A DNA stretch of 64,000 nt. It comes from Zhongshania aliphaticivorans (GTDB lineage: Bacteria; Pseudomonadota; Gammaproteobacteria; Pseudomonadales; Spongiibacteraceae). Each line of letters begins with the position of its first letter. Within the stretch, counting starts at the first letter, position 1. Below the pieces are notes generated by a model, which worked only from the letters and a program-made list of their open reading frames with translations, was not told where the DNA came from and did not search any database. The position numbers and the translations under genes are program-made. Location: positions 3,504,501 through 3,568,500 of the forward strand of contig NZ_CP014544.1 of the NCBI RefSeq assembly GCF_001586255.1. The letters run 5' to 3'. Of the stretch, positions 46,367 to 54,905 are shown in pieces.

Positions 46367-47175
46367 TTTTGTGTTTCTACCTCTACTTCTAGTGCTTCCA
46401 GCAGGCCCATTACGGGCATGAGACGCAACTCTAGTTCGGCCAGTAATAAGCCCTGCATTTCGGTGAAAAAGTTATCGAGCCAAGCGCCTTTCTGCATCCA
46501 CAGCGCTGGGCTGTCACTCATCAATTCTGGCTCTAACTCCAGCTTCAAACCGGTGTCACCTGCGGCGCTGCGCTGAGCTTCTTGTACTGCGCGGTATTGC
46601 CGGTTCAAATAATAAAACCGCTGAGCTAATAAGCGTGGAATACTCACAAATACCTTGCGGGTATAGTCGCCCAGCTTATCGGCGAGACTACGATCCAATT
46701 CGGCCAATTGAGCTAATTGTGGTGACTGCCCGGCAAGCGCCTCTTGCAGCTGTCGACGCAACACTAGTACCCGGTGATCGAGCTGACTTTGATGTAAATT
46801 ATAAAAGCGCTGATACGCTTGAAAGCCAGCTTCTGGGTCCGCCAAGGTTTCGGCATTGGCGCGCGGCAGTATAAACGGCGCGGAGCTGTCTTGGCCTTCA
46901 TGCAGTTCGGTAATAAAGCTATTAAGAATAAAAGCCAGCATTTCCGCGCGGCTGGTTAAAAAGCTGCTTTTGAGTGCCGACACATCGCTTGTGGCTGGCG
47001 TGAACTCAAGCTTTTGCAGGCCCCGCAGCGACTCAGCAAGGGCAATAGAGCCAGACAGATCGATTAGCTGGCCTAGCTTTTCAGCAAAATTCTTGTGGCT
47101 CAACTCGGCATTCCCTAGCGCCAATTCGCTGAGGACTGCCTGTAAGCGCGAGCCTTTTACTGAAACCGAATTCAT
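46363..47175 (-). CDS. DUF3348-type protein, first gene of the operon
   Basis: The 270-residue soluble, mainly helical protein (GSRLQAVLSELALGNAELSHKNFAEKLGQLIDLSGSIALAESLRGLQKLEF) matches DUF3348, a family of unknown function encoded before DUF802 genes. I use the ATG at 47175 with AAAGG 5 bases upstream; the GTG at 47181 would overlap the ribosome binding site. Its stop overlaps the start of the DUF802 gene (ATGA). Confidence 0.8.
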   Translation of the reverse strand: MNSVSVKGSRLQAVLSELALGNAELSHKNFAEKLGQLIDLSGSIALAESLRGLQKLEFTPATSDVSALKSSFLTSRAEMLAFILNSFITELHEGQDSSAPFILPRANAETLADPEAGFQAYQRFYNLHQSQLDHRVLVLRRQLQEALAGQSPQLAQLAELDRSLADKLGDYTRKVFVSIPRLLAQRFYYLNRQYRAVQEAQRSAAGDTGLKLELEPELMSDSPALWMQKGAWLDNFFTEMQGLLLAELELRLMPVMGLLEALEVEVETQK

Positions 47176-47447
47176 AGTCACCTTTATTATTGTGCCCGCA
47201 TTCAGACCACTTTAAACACCGCCAGGCCAAGATACCTATCGCGAGCCACATAAGCTGGCACGAAGCCCAACAGCAAGAAGATATCGCCCAGCAAGAAAAT
47301 TGCGCTTATAACGCCCCCACAGGCTGATTTACTTTGCGGCCAATTATCACTAATTCGCGCCGATATTCAAGGATTGTGGCTGTATCTACCAAAACTGCCG
47401 CATAAACAACATGCGGCACTCAGGCTCTGCACCCAGCAACACTCGAT

Positions 47448-48218
47448 TTAACGCCCGTAGGTTTGCTGTAAATAAGCGAGGATATCGGTCGACTCGAACA
47501 TCCCAACGCCGGTATTGATATCGACTAAGTAAGGCACCTGAGAACGGCCAGTTAACTCGTTCAGTCGAATGCGATTTGGGCTGCTAATGGGTGCGTCGGG
47601 GAAAAACTTGGCCCGCACCAAAGGCGGCCCCATTTCTTGCCAGCGCGACTTGGCAAAATTACGCAGGCGATACGGGATTTCTAACTCGCACAGCAATTCA
47701 CGCACCGGCCGCGAATAAGGGCTAGATTCAAAACTGTAGAGTTCAAGAGGCTGAGTCGGGGCCTCAGCATTTTTCGCATACATTCCACGCGCGCGACCAA
47801 CAGAGCGGTACGCTGTGGCCAACATGGAGCTGGCGACGGCTACCTGCCTGCCAAGCCCTTTAGCGCCAGCCACTTTACCGCCACCATAATATTGATAAAG
47901 GTGGGCGATAATATCCGCTGACTCGACTATCGCGTCGCCCGTATTGGGATCGACCAACAACGGAAATTGACTAACACCGCTAATATCGAGCGCGGCAGGA
48001 CGAAAGCGCATACCACCTTTAGGGCAGGGGTAAATCATGGCATCAATATCTAATTCACACAGTACTTCCCGCACTAGGCGGCAATACGGGCAGCCTTCAA
48101 TATCGTAGAGCTCAAGTAGCTTTTCCGGCTGTTTCGCACGGCGTGAAAATGCCGTGGTGCCCCGCCAGGCACGGACGCTGCTGGCGAGAATAGAAGTCGT
48201 AAAATCAAGCGCATTCAT
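47448..48218 (-). CDS. tandem GST N-terminal (thioredoxin-fold) domain protein
   Basis: The 256-residue protein holds two copies of a GST_N/glutaredoxin-like fold about 123 residues apart. The first has C43-P-Y-C46 in LYDIEGCPYCRLVREVLCELDI; the second has S166-P-Y-S169 in LYSFESSPYSRPVRELLCELEI. Both end with SADIIAHL or STDILAYL motifs typical of GST glutathione binding. No helical GST_C domain follows. Relatives occur in cyanobacteria and plant plastids. It is likely a thiol or glutathione-dependent protein whose second domain binds but does no redox chemistry. Confidence 0.85.
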   Translation of the reverse strand: MNALDFTTSILASSVRAWRGTTAFSRRAKQPEKLLELYDIEGCPYCRLVREVLCELDIDAMIYPCPKGGMRFRPAALDISGVSQFPLLVDPNTGDAIVESADIIAHLYQYYGGGKVAGAKGLGRQVAVASSMLATAYRSVGRARGMYAKNAEAPTQPLELYSFESSPYSRPVRELLCELEIPYRLRNFAKSRWQEMGPPLVRAKFFPDAPISSPNRIRLNELTGRSQVPYLVDINTGVGMFESTDILAYLQQTYGR

Positions 48219-48347
48219 AGCTAGAGATCCTAGGCAAATACATTAAGTTAGCACAAGACCAATATGGCTGTGACGGATACCCCGCGCTCAAAGATTCAAT
48301 GCGATGCGCACATTATCGCTAGTCGGGGTGGGTGATAGTAAATGGAA

Positions 48348-48953
48348 TTACTCAGAGAAATCTGGGGTCAAGGTGTAGGCCTTTTCCGCAGAAGATTCAT
48401 AGCGCCACTCTTCGGTATCGCTATTGCGGTCATCTCGCTCATTGTAACGCGGCGCGGTAACCGCCATCGGCGGACTGCGATCAAGGCTGCGACCATTTTC
48501 TACATTAAGCTGTTTGTCTCGCTTAATAGCCGCAACAACCGTTCCAGTCACTAGATCAAAAATTTCGGTGCGATCATCGCGATCAAATAAGTCGCCTTTC
48601 TCGGTAGAGCCAATGGTCGCGACTGTGCGACCGGTAATAAAGTCCTGGAAGGATATCCCCAGCATAATACGCTCACTGCTGCCGCTAACCGACAATTGAA
48701 CGCCAAGCGTACGCTTTTTTGCCTCATAGGGCAGATTCTCAATTTCTTTAGAACCCACCACGGCCATATTGTAGGCGCCAATCATATTGCCAAATTCAAG
48801 GTCCATACCGTATATCGCGCTATTGGTATCGCGCTCGATAACAACATAATCGTAATTGGCAAAACTGAATCCATTTGAATACACCACGGTTTCGTTACTT
48901 GCGCAGGCAAATAAAAACAAGGTGGCGAATATTAACGGGAAAATGGATTTCAT
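48348..48953 (-). CDS. lipoprotein of unknown function
   Basis: The 201-residue product has a signal with lipobox LFAC after MKSIFPLIFATLF. The middle (about residues 25-140) is beta-rich (YDYVVIERDTNSAIYGMD, LGVQLSVSGSSERIMLGISFQDFITGRTVATI) and the C-terminal 50 residues are polar and probably disordered. No family recognised. A structural resemblance to CsgG-like outer-membrane lipoproteins is conceivable but not shown. Confidence 0.65.
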   Translation of the reverse strand: MKSIFPLIFATLFLFACASNETVVYSNGFSFANYDYVVIERDTNSAIYGMDLEFGNMIGAYNMAVVGSKEIENLPYEAKKRTLGVQLSVSGSSERIMLGISFQDFITGRTVATIGSTEKGDLFDRDDRTEIFDLVTGTVVAAIKRDKQLNVENGRSLDRSPPMAVTAPRYNERDDRNSDTEEWRYESSAEKAYTLTPDFSE

Positions 48954-49407
48954 TACGGTTCCTTTTACATCCGATTTCTACACAAACACGGGGCTTTTAA
49001 CTCGATACCTACCAAGCAATCCTTGCGCTAGGCACCGTAGCGAAGCACATAGCATTCCAAAATTCTATGGCACTTATCTTTCTTGAGGAATTCTGGCGGC
49101 GCCAAGTTTACTACGATCTCCCGCTGTATCGTAGCCCTAGGCTAAAATTGCGGACAAGGACAAGCCGTGCCGGGGCCTCGCCATTACCAAGGACAAATAT
49201 TAATACTAGGGAATACAGCAAGTTAAGACTTAGAAGCACTGCGCATTTTTTGCCAGACCTAGCGCTGCTCGCGCATGATAATTAAGCGCAGCAAGCCGAG
49301 TCAGACCCCACGCGCATACGCAATGGCGACGATAGTTCATGTCTCAGCATTGCGCATTAAACACCACGCCGGTATTCCGCAGCACAATTACAGCGCGACC
49401 AAACAAC
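48954..49407. other. gene-free stretch
   Basis: No supported gene. The minus-strand lipoprotein promoter must lie at the left end. Confidence 0.4.
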
Positions 49408-49431
49408 AAAAAAGGCGCCCGCAGGCGCCTT
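49408..49431 (-). terminator. intrinsic terminator of the prepilin-like gene
   Basis: AAGGCGCC and GGCGCCTT (49412-49419, 49424-49431) form a perfect stem with a CGCA loop; on the minus strand it is followed by TTTTTTGTTTGG. Confidence 0.85.
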
Positions 49432-49456
49432 AGTCATTTACCTTTGGTGCAATAAA

Positions 49457-49795
49457 CTACAGGCCACCCTCGACATTATCTGACTGCACAAAGACAAAGC
49501 CGACGCCATCGCCAGCATTAGTATCAATTGCATCGCGAAAGCCCGAGCCGCCCGCTGCCGCGGTACCATGACCATTGCGTACGCCGGCATAAGAAAAGCT
49601 CTGATCTAAAGAACCAATCGCCTCAGCAGTATCTTCCATTTCGGCCAATAAAGAGTCGCGCAGCGTGGTCATCCCAACAGTCACACCAGCGACCATAATA
49701 GAACTCATCAGCGTTAATTCAGCGGCAAGGACAAAACCGCCCTGCTTGCGCTTTAACGCCCCCTTAGAGGTGAAACCTTCATTCAATTTTTTCAT
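49457..49795 (-). CDS. small prepilin-like or Flp/pseudopilin-like protein
   Basis: The 112-residue product has a basic leader (MKKLNEGFTSKGALKRKQGG) followed by a hydrophobic helix FVLAAELTLMSSIMVAGVTVG with an acidic residue near its start, like prepilins processed after Gly. The Glu lies at position 6 of the mature form if cleavage is after the second Gly, not 5, so it is an unusual member. The rest is Gly/Asp-rich. No pilus assembly genes adjoin it. Confidence 0.6.
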   Translation of the reverse strand: MKKLNEGFTSKGALKRKQGGFVLAAELTLMSSIMVAGVTVGMTTLRDSLLAEMEDTAEAIGSLDQSFSYAGVRNGHGTAAAGGSGFRDAIDTNAGDGVGFVFVQSDNVEGGL

Positions 49796-50021
49796 TGATT
49801 TGCCTCAAACTATTTGCATTACAACACAGGTAATGTAAATGCGGGCCCAGCACCCTGCCAGCCAGCCCTTTGCTGCCATTGCCACTCGGCAATACGCGCG
49901 CATTATTAAAAGGTGGAATATCCGTATTACACAGACTAGTCAAAACGAGCTATAACATTTAGAACTTACGTATTTATATCGCTCACCAGAACACTAACGA
50001 AATTGCTTAGTTTTCTCGATA

Positions 50022-50050
50022 CGTATCAATACGCACTGTGAATTGATACG
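50022..50050. promoter_or_regulatory. inverted repeat, possible operator
   Basis: CGTATCAAT (50022-50030) and ATTGATACG (50042-50050) are perfect 9-base arms with an 11-base spacer. The repeat lies about 227 bases upstream of the prepilin-like start, in a gene-free stretch (49796-50115) otherwise without features. Confidence 0.45.
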
Positions 50051-50115
50051 CATTTTGACAATCCTAAATTGCATATCAATTCAAGAAAACCGCCAGCGAT
50101 ACCCCACTTAAACCC

Positions 50116-51633
50116 TCACTGCCGAGCCAATAAATAGACCGCCAAGGCTTCACGGTCAGATGCGCTCAATGGAAATACTGGCATTGGTGGTGTTGGCGCT
50201 GTAAAAAATGCGGCTAATTCAGCGACGGTATACCGCTCAGCTAAGCCCACTAATGGAATAGCCGATTCAGTTTTGCCGCTCATATGGCAACTACTGCAGG
50301 GGTGACTCCGGTACACAATTTCCCCGCGCGCAAGCAAGTCGCGGCGCTGTTCGCCAGTATACGATGCCAAGCCACTGTCTCTGCGGCCCTGCGGTGGCGG
50401 CGCTAATGCCTCTGGCGCAAGGGCCGGCGCACCATCCTCGCCAATCGCAACACGATAGATTGAGCCTGAATAGTCATCTGATATAAAAATAGTGCCATCG
50501 CGATCTTCAGTAATATCCACTGGACGCCCCAGCAAAGTATCACCCTGCAAGAAGCCACTTAAAAAGTCCTTTTCAACAATACTGCCATCGGCCTGCCAGT
50601 GCAGCGACACAACTTTATAGCCATCGGCAACGCTGCGATTCCACGAGCCGTGCAGGGCAACGAGCGCCGCTCGCTCAAAACCAGCAACCGCACTACGGCG
50701 TAAGAACCGAAGGCCCAGTGGCGCATTGTGCGCCCGGAATTCATGACTCGGCGGAATATTCTGCGCGACAGCGCTGGCGTTCAACTCGCCAAGATCAGGG
50801 TCTGGTGTACTCGCGTTCACATAGGGCCAGCCGTAAAAGCCTCCCTCCTCTATTCGATTCAATTCACAGGGGGGAATATCATCGCCAAGCAAGTCGCGAC
50901 CATTATCCGTCGCGTACAGGCTATTATCCCAAGGCGCCCAGTCGAGGCCGACGCTATTTCGCAAACCGCTGGCGTATATCGAGAACTCACTGCCGTCTGG
51001 CCGAAAACGCATTATAGTGGCGCGCTGCTGATCCACTTCCTCGCAGACATTACAGGTAGAGCCTGCGCTAAGGTATAGCCAGCCATCGCTGGAGGCGCGA
51101 ACCGTCTTCGTCCAGTGGTTACCCTTGTCCCCCAAACCCGAGACAATACGCTGGTAATCTCCAGAAACCGCGCCGTCAGTGCTATTAAACGCAATTTTCC
51201 CAACACCGTCGGACTCCGCCACATACAGCCAGCTTCCGGCAATATCCAAACCGTGGGGGCGCGTTAAGCCCGCCAACAGCACCCGCTGCCCATCTGGCAG
51301 GCCGTCGCCATTGCCGTCGCGCTCCAGCAAAAGTATTTCGCCGCTACGCGGCCGACTGACCAGTAGATCCCCTGAATCGGTCACCTTCAAAAAGCGGATT
51401 TTCCCCAAGCCAGTGGCATAAAGGCTCACACTAAAGCCGTCGGCCACCTCTAGGCGCTGCTTTACCCCGCTGGCGCTGGGCGCTTCTCCGCCATAGCCAA
51501 ACACCATATTGAGCATCACTTTTGAGGTAGTGCCCCAGCCCGCTGGGCCGAACTGAATAAGCAACAGCGGCGTAATAATGACCAGACCAAGGATCACCGC
51601 TACGGTGAAGAATAATCGCTTAAACATTTTCAT
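50116..51633 (-). CDS. PQQ-type sugar/sorbosone dehydrogenase with C-terminal cytochrome c domain
   Basis: The 505-residue protein has an N-terminal membrane anchor, then a six-bladed beta-propeller of the glucose/sorbosone dehydrogenase family (GLTRPHGLDIAGSWLYVAESDGVGKI, YASGLRNSVGLDWAPWDNSLYATDNGRDLLGDDIPPCELNRI, DDYSGSIYRVAI). A cytochrome c domain at about residues 430-505 has the haem motif CSSCH and a likely Met ligand in PPMPVFP. It should oxidise a sugar-like or alcohol substrate in the periplasm and pass electrons to haem. It is divergent from the gene at 51786. Confidence 0.88.
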   Translation of the reverse strand: MKMFKRLFFTVAVILGLVIITPLLLIQFGPAGWGTTSKVMLNMVFGYGGEAPSASGVKQRLEVADGFSVSLYATGLGKIRFLKVTDSGDLLVSRPRSGEILLLERDGNGDGLPDGQRVLLAGLTRPHGLDIAGSWLYVAESDGVGKIAFNSTDGAVSGDYQRIVSGLGDKGNHWTKTVRASSDGWLYLSAGSTCNVCEEVDQQRATIMRFRPDGSEFSIYASGLRNSVGLDWAPWDNSLYATDNGRDLLGDDIPPCELNRIEEGGFYGWPYVNASTPDPDLGELNASAVAQNIPPSHEFRAHNAPLGLRFLRRSAVAGFERAALVALHGSWNRSVADGYKVVSLHWQADGSIVEKDFLSGFLQGDTLLGRPVDITEDRDGTIFISDDYSGSIYRVAIGEDGAPALAPEALAPPPQGRRDSGLASYTGEQRRDLLARGEIVYRSHPCSSCHMSGKTESAIPLVGLAERYTVAELAAFFTAPTPPMPVFPLSASDREALAVYLLARQ

Positions 51634-51785
51634 CGCTCAATTGCCCTGTTGTGGTATTTCAAGAGACAAGCAAACCCACCGTATACAAGACAATCACGCC
51701 AGTACAGGGGTCACTAAGTAAAAAAATTGTTATACTGTCGCTTAAATTTTCAAGCCCGAAAACCAATAAATAGAGATAATCAGCC

Positions 51786-52049
51786 ATGATGAATATGGGA
51801 AGCAGCGACGGCGAAAAATGCCCTTTTGACTTAAATTTTGATCCGGACACCTTTAAACCCGGCGATCTCGTTAGCTACCGAGTCGACGGCAGTATGCGTG
51901 ACATGCCCTTTGTTGGCGTATTAGTCGAAGTCCACGACGACTACGTGATGCTCGGTCATTGCGGCGCCGACAACAAGCCCGATGGCAACATAATGCGCGG
52001 CACCAGAACCGACCGCCCCCTTGTGAGCGAAGCCGACGCGCTAGCCTAA
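51786..52049 (+). CDS. small hypothetical protein
   Basis: An 87-residue protein with an acidic, beta-rich core (FKPGDLVSYRVDG, MPFVGVLVEVHDDYVMLGHCG). It is reminiscent of a small SH3- or Tudor-like barrel, but I recognise no family. No strong ribosome binding site is visible. It may be translated because the divergent neighbour and base composition leave no better option. Confidence 0.5.
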   Translation: MMNMGSSDGEKCPFDLNFDPDTFKPGDLVSYRVDGSMRDMPFVGVLVEVHDDYVMLGHCGADNKPDGNIMRGTRTDRPLVSEADALA

Positions 52050-52099
52050 GCAACGGCATGGGTGCTTACAATTACCCGTCAAGCACCCCCGTTTTTAGC

Positions 52100-52438
52100 C
52101 TATTTAAGCGCCAACGCACTCCCCTCAAAACGAATGCCAGCCCAATCGCTGCGCATAAAATTACGGATATTGGCGTGGTCGTCACCGTCCGGATTCGCCA
52201 GCACGTCCTTAGTGTAAAAATCCCCGAAGGCATTCAACGTCGCTTGCGCGCTTAGTTGGTGTAAGGCGCCAAACGCGAAAATTTTACACGAGCCATTGTT
52301 CGTTCCCGCTTCATTATACTGCTCACCATTTTGAAAGGCCGTCGGCGTAAACGTGTAGTTGTCGTCGATTACCGCCATTACCTCAGTAAATGCCAGTGGC
52401 TGTTGCGCCAAGCGTTCAATCAGTTCTGCTATTGTCAT
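52100..52438 (-). CDS. HopJ-type protein
   Basis: The 112-residue product (FTEVMAVIDDNYTFTPTAFQNGEQYNEAGTNNGSCKIFAFGAL) matches the HopJ family, named from a type III effector homologue but common as a small housekeeping-like protein in bacteria without type III secretion. Function unknown. It ends convergent to the gene at 51786. Confidence 0.85.
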   Translation of the reverse strand: MTIAELIERLAQQPLAFTEVMAVIDDNYTFTPTAFQNGEQYNEAGTNNGSCKIFAFGALHQLSAQATLNAFGDFYTKDVLANPDGDDHANIRNFMRSDWAGIRFEGSALALK

Positions 52439-52465
52439 CTTTAATCCTCTTTTTAACGCTGGGCA

Positions 52466-53518
52466 TTATAGATTACTTTCAGTGTTAACATTGCGGGTAC
52501 TGTATCTATACTCCCCCGGTGTTAGTCCACTCCAGCGTTTGAATGCATGACTAAAATTAGCCGCCTCACTGTAACCAAGCTTTTCAGCCACCTGATCGAG
52601 CCGCAAACTGTCATCAGCAAGAAATTGCTGAGCCAACTCTAAGCGCAGCTTCTGGCTTAGCGCGCGATAACTCGTGCCCTCATGCTGTAACTGCCGGCGC
52701 AGCGTTCGCTCCGGCAGGCTCAACGCGTCGGCAACCACCTGAATACCTTGAAATGCGGTGTCCGCAATTGCCCGCTCAACGCGGTGCGTAAAGCTGCGTT
52801 CGCCGTGCTGCCGGGCAATGAGTTCACGGCATTGCCGAACGCAGGCCGACCACGTCACCGCGTTAGACTGAGGCAGGGCAATCTGCAATATCTCGCTCGA
52901 TAAGGTCGCACGAGTGCGGCGCGCATTGAATACCACTGGGCAACCAACCATACGTTCAATTTCTTTGGCATGCGCAGGCGCGGGGATTGCCACCTCCAAA
53001 GATAGCAGCGGTATTTTCTGAGCGGCCGCCTCTGTCGCAATAACCAGGGTCACAATCAGGTCCCGCTCGACCACAAAATTGCGCACCGCACCAGCAGGGT
53101 AGTGATCGCGCAACGCCAAACTCGCTACGGTCCCGTCAATGCTTAATTCCAAACCGACAAAGCTGTGGGTTAGCTCAATAAACTCCTGTGCAATTTGAAA
53201 AGCCTGCAGCAAATTTTCACTGCAGATTAGGGCTAAGCCCCAAATACCAAAAACGCCAAAGTGATAACGTCGCCCCACCAGATAGGCAAGATCCGGCCGA
53301 GGATTCGCGGCGAGCGCCGCTTCAATAAAGGCGAGCTCTTGCTCTGAGCGAATCAAATAACCTGGGGTTTCTAGCTGACTCCGACTTAGACCGGTTCTTA
53401 AACTGGCCGCCTCGTAATCTAGCCCTAGCTCCTCAAGGGTTTGGCACAAGATTAAGAGCCCCAGTGCGGGTCGCTGCCCAGTGTGTGATGCGGTCGAATG
53501 ATTGTTATTTTTATCCAT
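52466..53518 (-). CDS. AraC-family transcriptional regulator
   Basis: The 350-residue protein has an N-terminal Arabinose_bd-type ligand region (YLIRSEQELAFIEAALAANPRPDLAYLVGRRYHF) and a C-terminal double helix-turn-helix (VVADALSLPERTLRRQLQHEG and VAEKLGYSEAANFSHAFKRWSGLTPGEYR). It is the OruR/AlkS-unlike AraC class often next to alkane and fatty acid genes. It is divergent from alkB, separated by 136 bases, and is likely its activator. I use the ATG at 53518, six codons inside the longest frame. Confidence 0.87.
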   Translation of the reverse strand: MDKNNNHSTASHTGQRPALGLLILCQTLEELGLDYEAASLRTGLSRSQLETPGYLIRSEQELAFIEAALAANPRPDLAYLVGRRYHFGVFGIWGLALICSENLLQAFQIAQEFIELTHSFVGLELSIDGTVASLALRDHYPAGAVRNFVVERDLIVTLVIATEAAAQKIPLLSLEVAIPAPAHAKEIERMVGCPVVFNARRTRATLSSEILQIALPQSNAVTWSACVRQCRELIARQHGERSFTHRVERAIADTAFQGIQVVADALSLPERTLRRQLQHEGTSYRALSQKLRLELAQQFLADDSLRLDQVAEKLGYSEAANFSHAFKRWSGLTPGEYRYSTRNVNTESNL

Positions 53519-53654
53519 AATGGCCGAAATTAACAATAATCACGGTCAGTAGCAACATTTAACTCGCCACACCCTAGGCGTACTGTAAGAAGTCAGTGCG
53601 TGCACTGAGCAAACGCCATAACCCAATATAAGCCCCATAATAAGGACGATAACG

Positions 53655-54830
53655 ATGGCAACGACAATATCGCGATTTTCAATTACTGACCTTACTCAGC
53701 GGTTTCGCTGGCTGTGGATGATAAATGCCTTTTTTATGCCGTGGCTCGCCTTGATCGGAATCATTCCCGCACTAAAAACCGGTAATAGCGCGTGGCTGGC
53801 CCTCGGCTTTATTATTTTTTATGTCGCCATTCCCGTGCTTGACTATGTTTCTGGCCAAGATCCCAACAACCACGATGAAGCTGATGTACCCGCCTTAGAT
53901 GCGGACAATTACTTTCGCTGGGCCTTATTTGTCGCTTTGGCGGGCACGCTTGTGGTGTGGTTTAGCGCCATTGCCTATGCGTGGTATGCACAGCTATCAA
54001 TCCTAGGGCTGGCTGCCCTTGCATTATCGTGTATGGGCTTGGGCGGCGCATTTTTAAACCTTGGCCACGAATTAGGCCACAAAAAAAATCGGCCGGAACG
54101 CTGGGCAGCCAGTCTTGCTCTCGGCATTGCCGCACTCCCCCATTTCAGCGTTGAGCATAATCGCGGCCACCACCGCGATGTCGCCACGCCCAACGATCAC
54201 GCCTCTTCACGATTAGGTGAAAACTTTTACCGCTTTATGCTGAGAGAAATGCCTGGCACCTGGCTGCGAGGCTGGCGCTTAGAAGCCGAGCGCCTGCATT
54301 CAAAAGGCCTGTCGTTCTGGTCAAGCAAAAATGAAATACTGCCCGGCGCCATCATCACTTTTGTGTTTTTTGCGACGGTAGGCCTGTTATGCGGACCGAC
54401 AATATTAGCCTTTGTCATGATCACTAGCCTGCTAGGACATACCAATTTAACCGCGGCAAACTATGTGGAGCACTACGGTCTACTGCGGCAAAAGCTGGAC
54501 AATGGCCGCTACGAAACGCCACAACCGCAGCACTCTTGGAACCAAAACTCACTTATTTCTAACTTAATCACCTTTCAGCTTCAGCGCCATTCGGACCATC
54601 ACGCCCACCCCAGCCGTCGCTATCAGTGCTTAAGACACTTCGAGAATGTGCCGCAGCTCCCCGCCGGCTATTACGCCATGTTTCTGCTCGCTTATATTCC
54701 ACCGCTTTGGTTCCGAGTTATGGATAAAAAAGTACTCAACTGGGCGGAACACGATATCGACCGCATCAACGTTTTAGCCGGTAAGCGCGACTATTATCAG
54801 CATAAAATCACAGTGGCTGCGCAGGGCTAA
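53655..54830 (+). CDS. alkB: alkane 1-monooxygenase (AlkB)
   Basis: The 391-residue integral membrane di-iron hydroxylase has all four AlkB signatures: HELGHK at 138-143, EHNRGHH at 167-173, NYVEHYG at 269-275 and LQRHSDHHA (H312, H315, H316). It oxidises the terminal carbon of medium-chain alkanes, with electrons from rubredoxin, whose gene is not in this window. Six membrane segments are visible. It is divergent from the AraC regulator gene. Confidence 0.95.
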   Translation: MATTISRFSITDLTQRFRWLWMINAFFMPWLALIGIIPALKTGNSAWLALGFIIFYVAIPVLDYVSGQDPNNHDEADVPALDADNYFRWALFVALAGTLVVWFSAIAYAWYAQLSILGLAALALSCMGLGGAFLNLGHELGHKKNRPERWAASLALGIAALPHFSVEHNRGHHRDVATPNDHASSRLGENFYRFMLREMPGTWLRGWRLEAERLHSKGLSFWSSKNEILPGAIITFVFFATVGLLCGPTILAFVMITSLLGHTNLTAANYVEHYGLLRQKLDNGRYETPQPQHSWNQNSLISNLITFQLQRHSDHHAHPSRRYQCLRHFENVPQLPAGYYAMFLLAYIPPLWFRVMDKKVLNWAEHDIDRINVLAGKRDYYQHKITVAAQG

Positions 54831-54840
54831 ATGTCGGCGC

Positions 54841-54869
54841 AAAAAAATGGCGGCCTATTTCAGCCGCCA
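54841..54869 (-). terminator. intrinsic terminator after the His-rich protein gene
   Basis: TGGCGGC (54848-54854) pairs with GCCGCCA (54863-54869); on the minus strand a TTTTTTT tract follows. It lies between the convergent alkB and His-rich genes. Confidence 0.7.
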
Positions 54870-54905
54870 CATCCTTCCGTCTTTGAGTTGTCGTAAGCAA
54901 AGATC

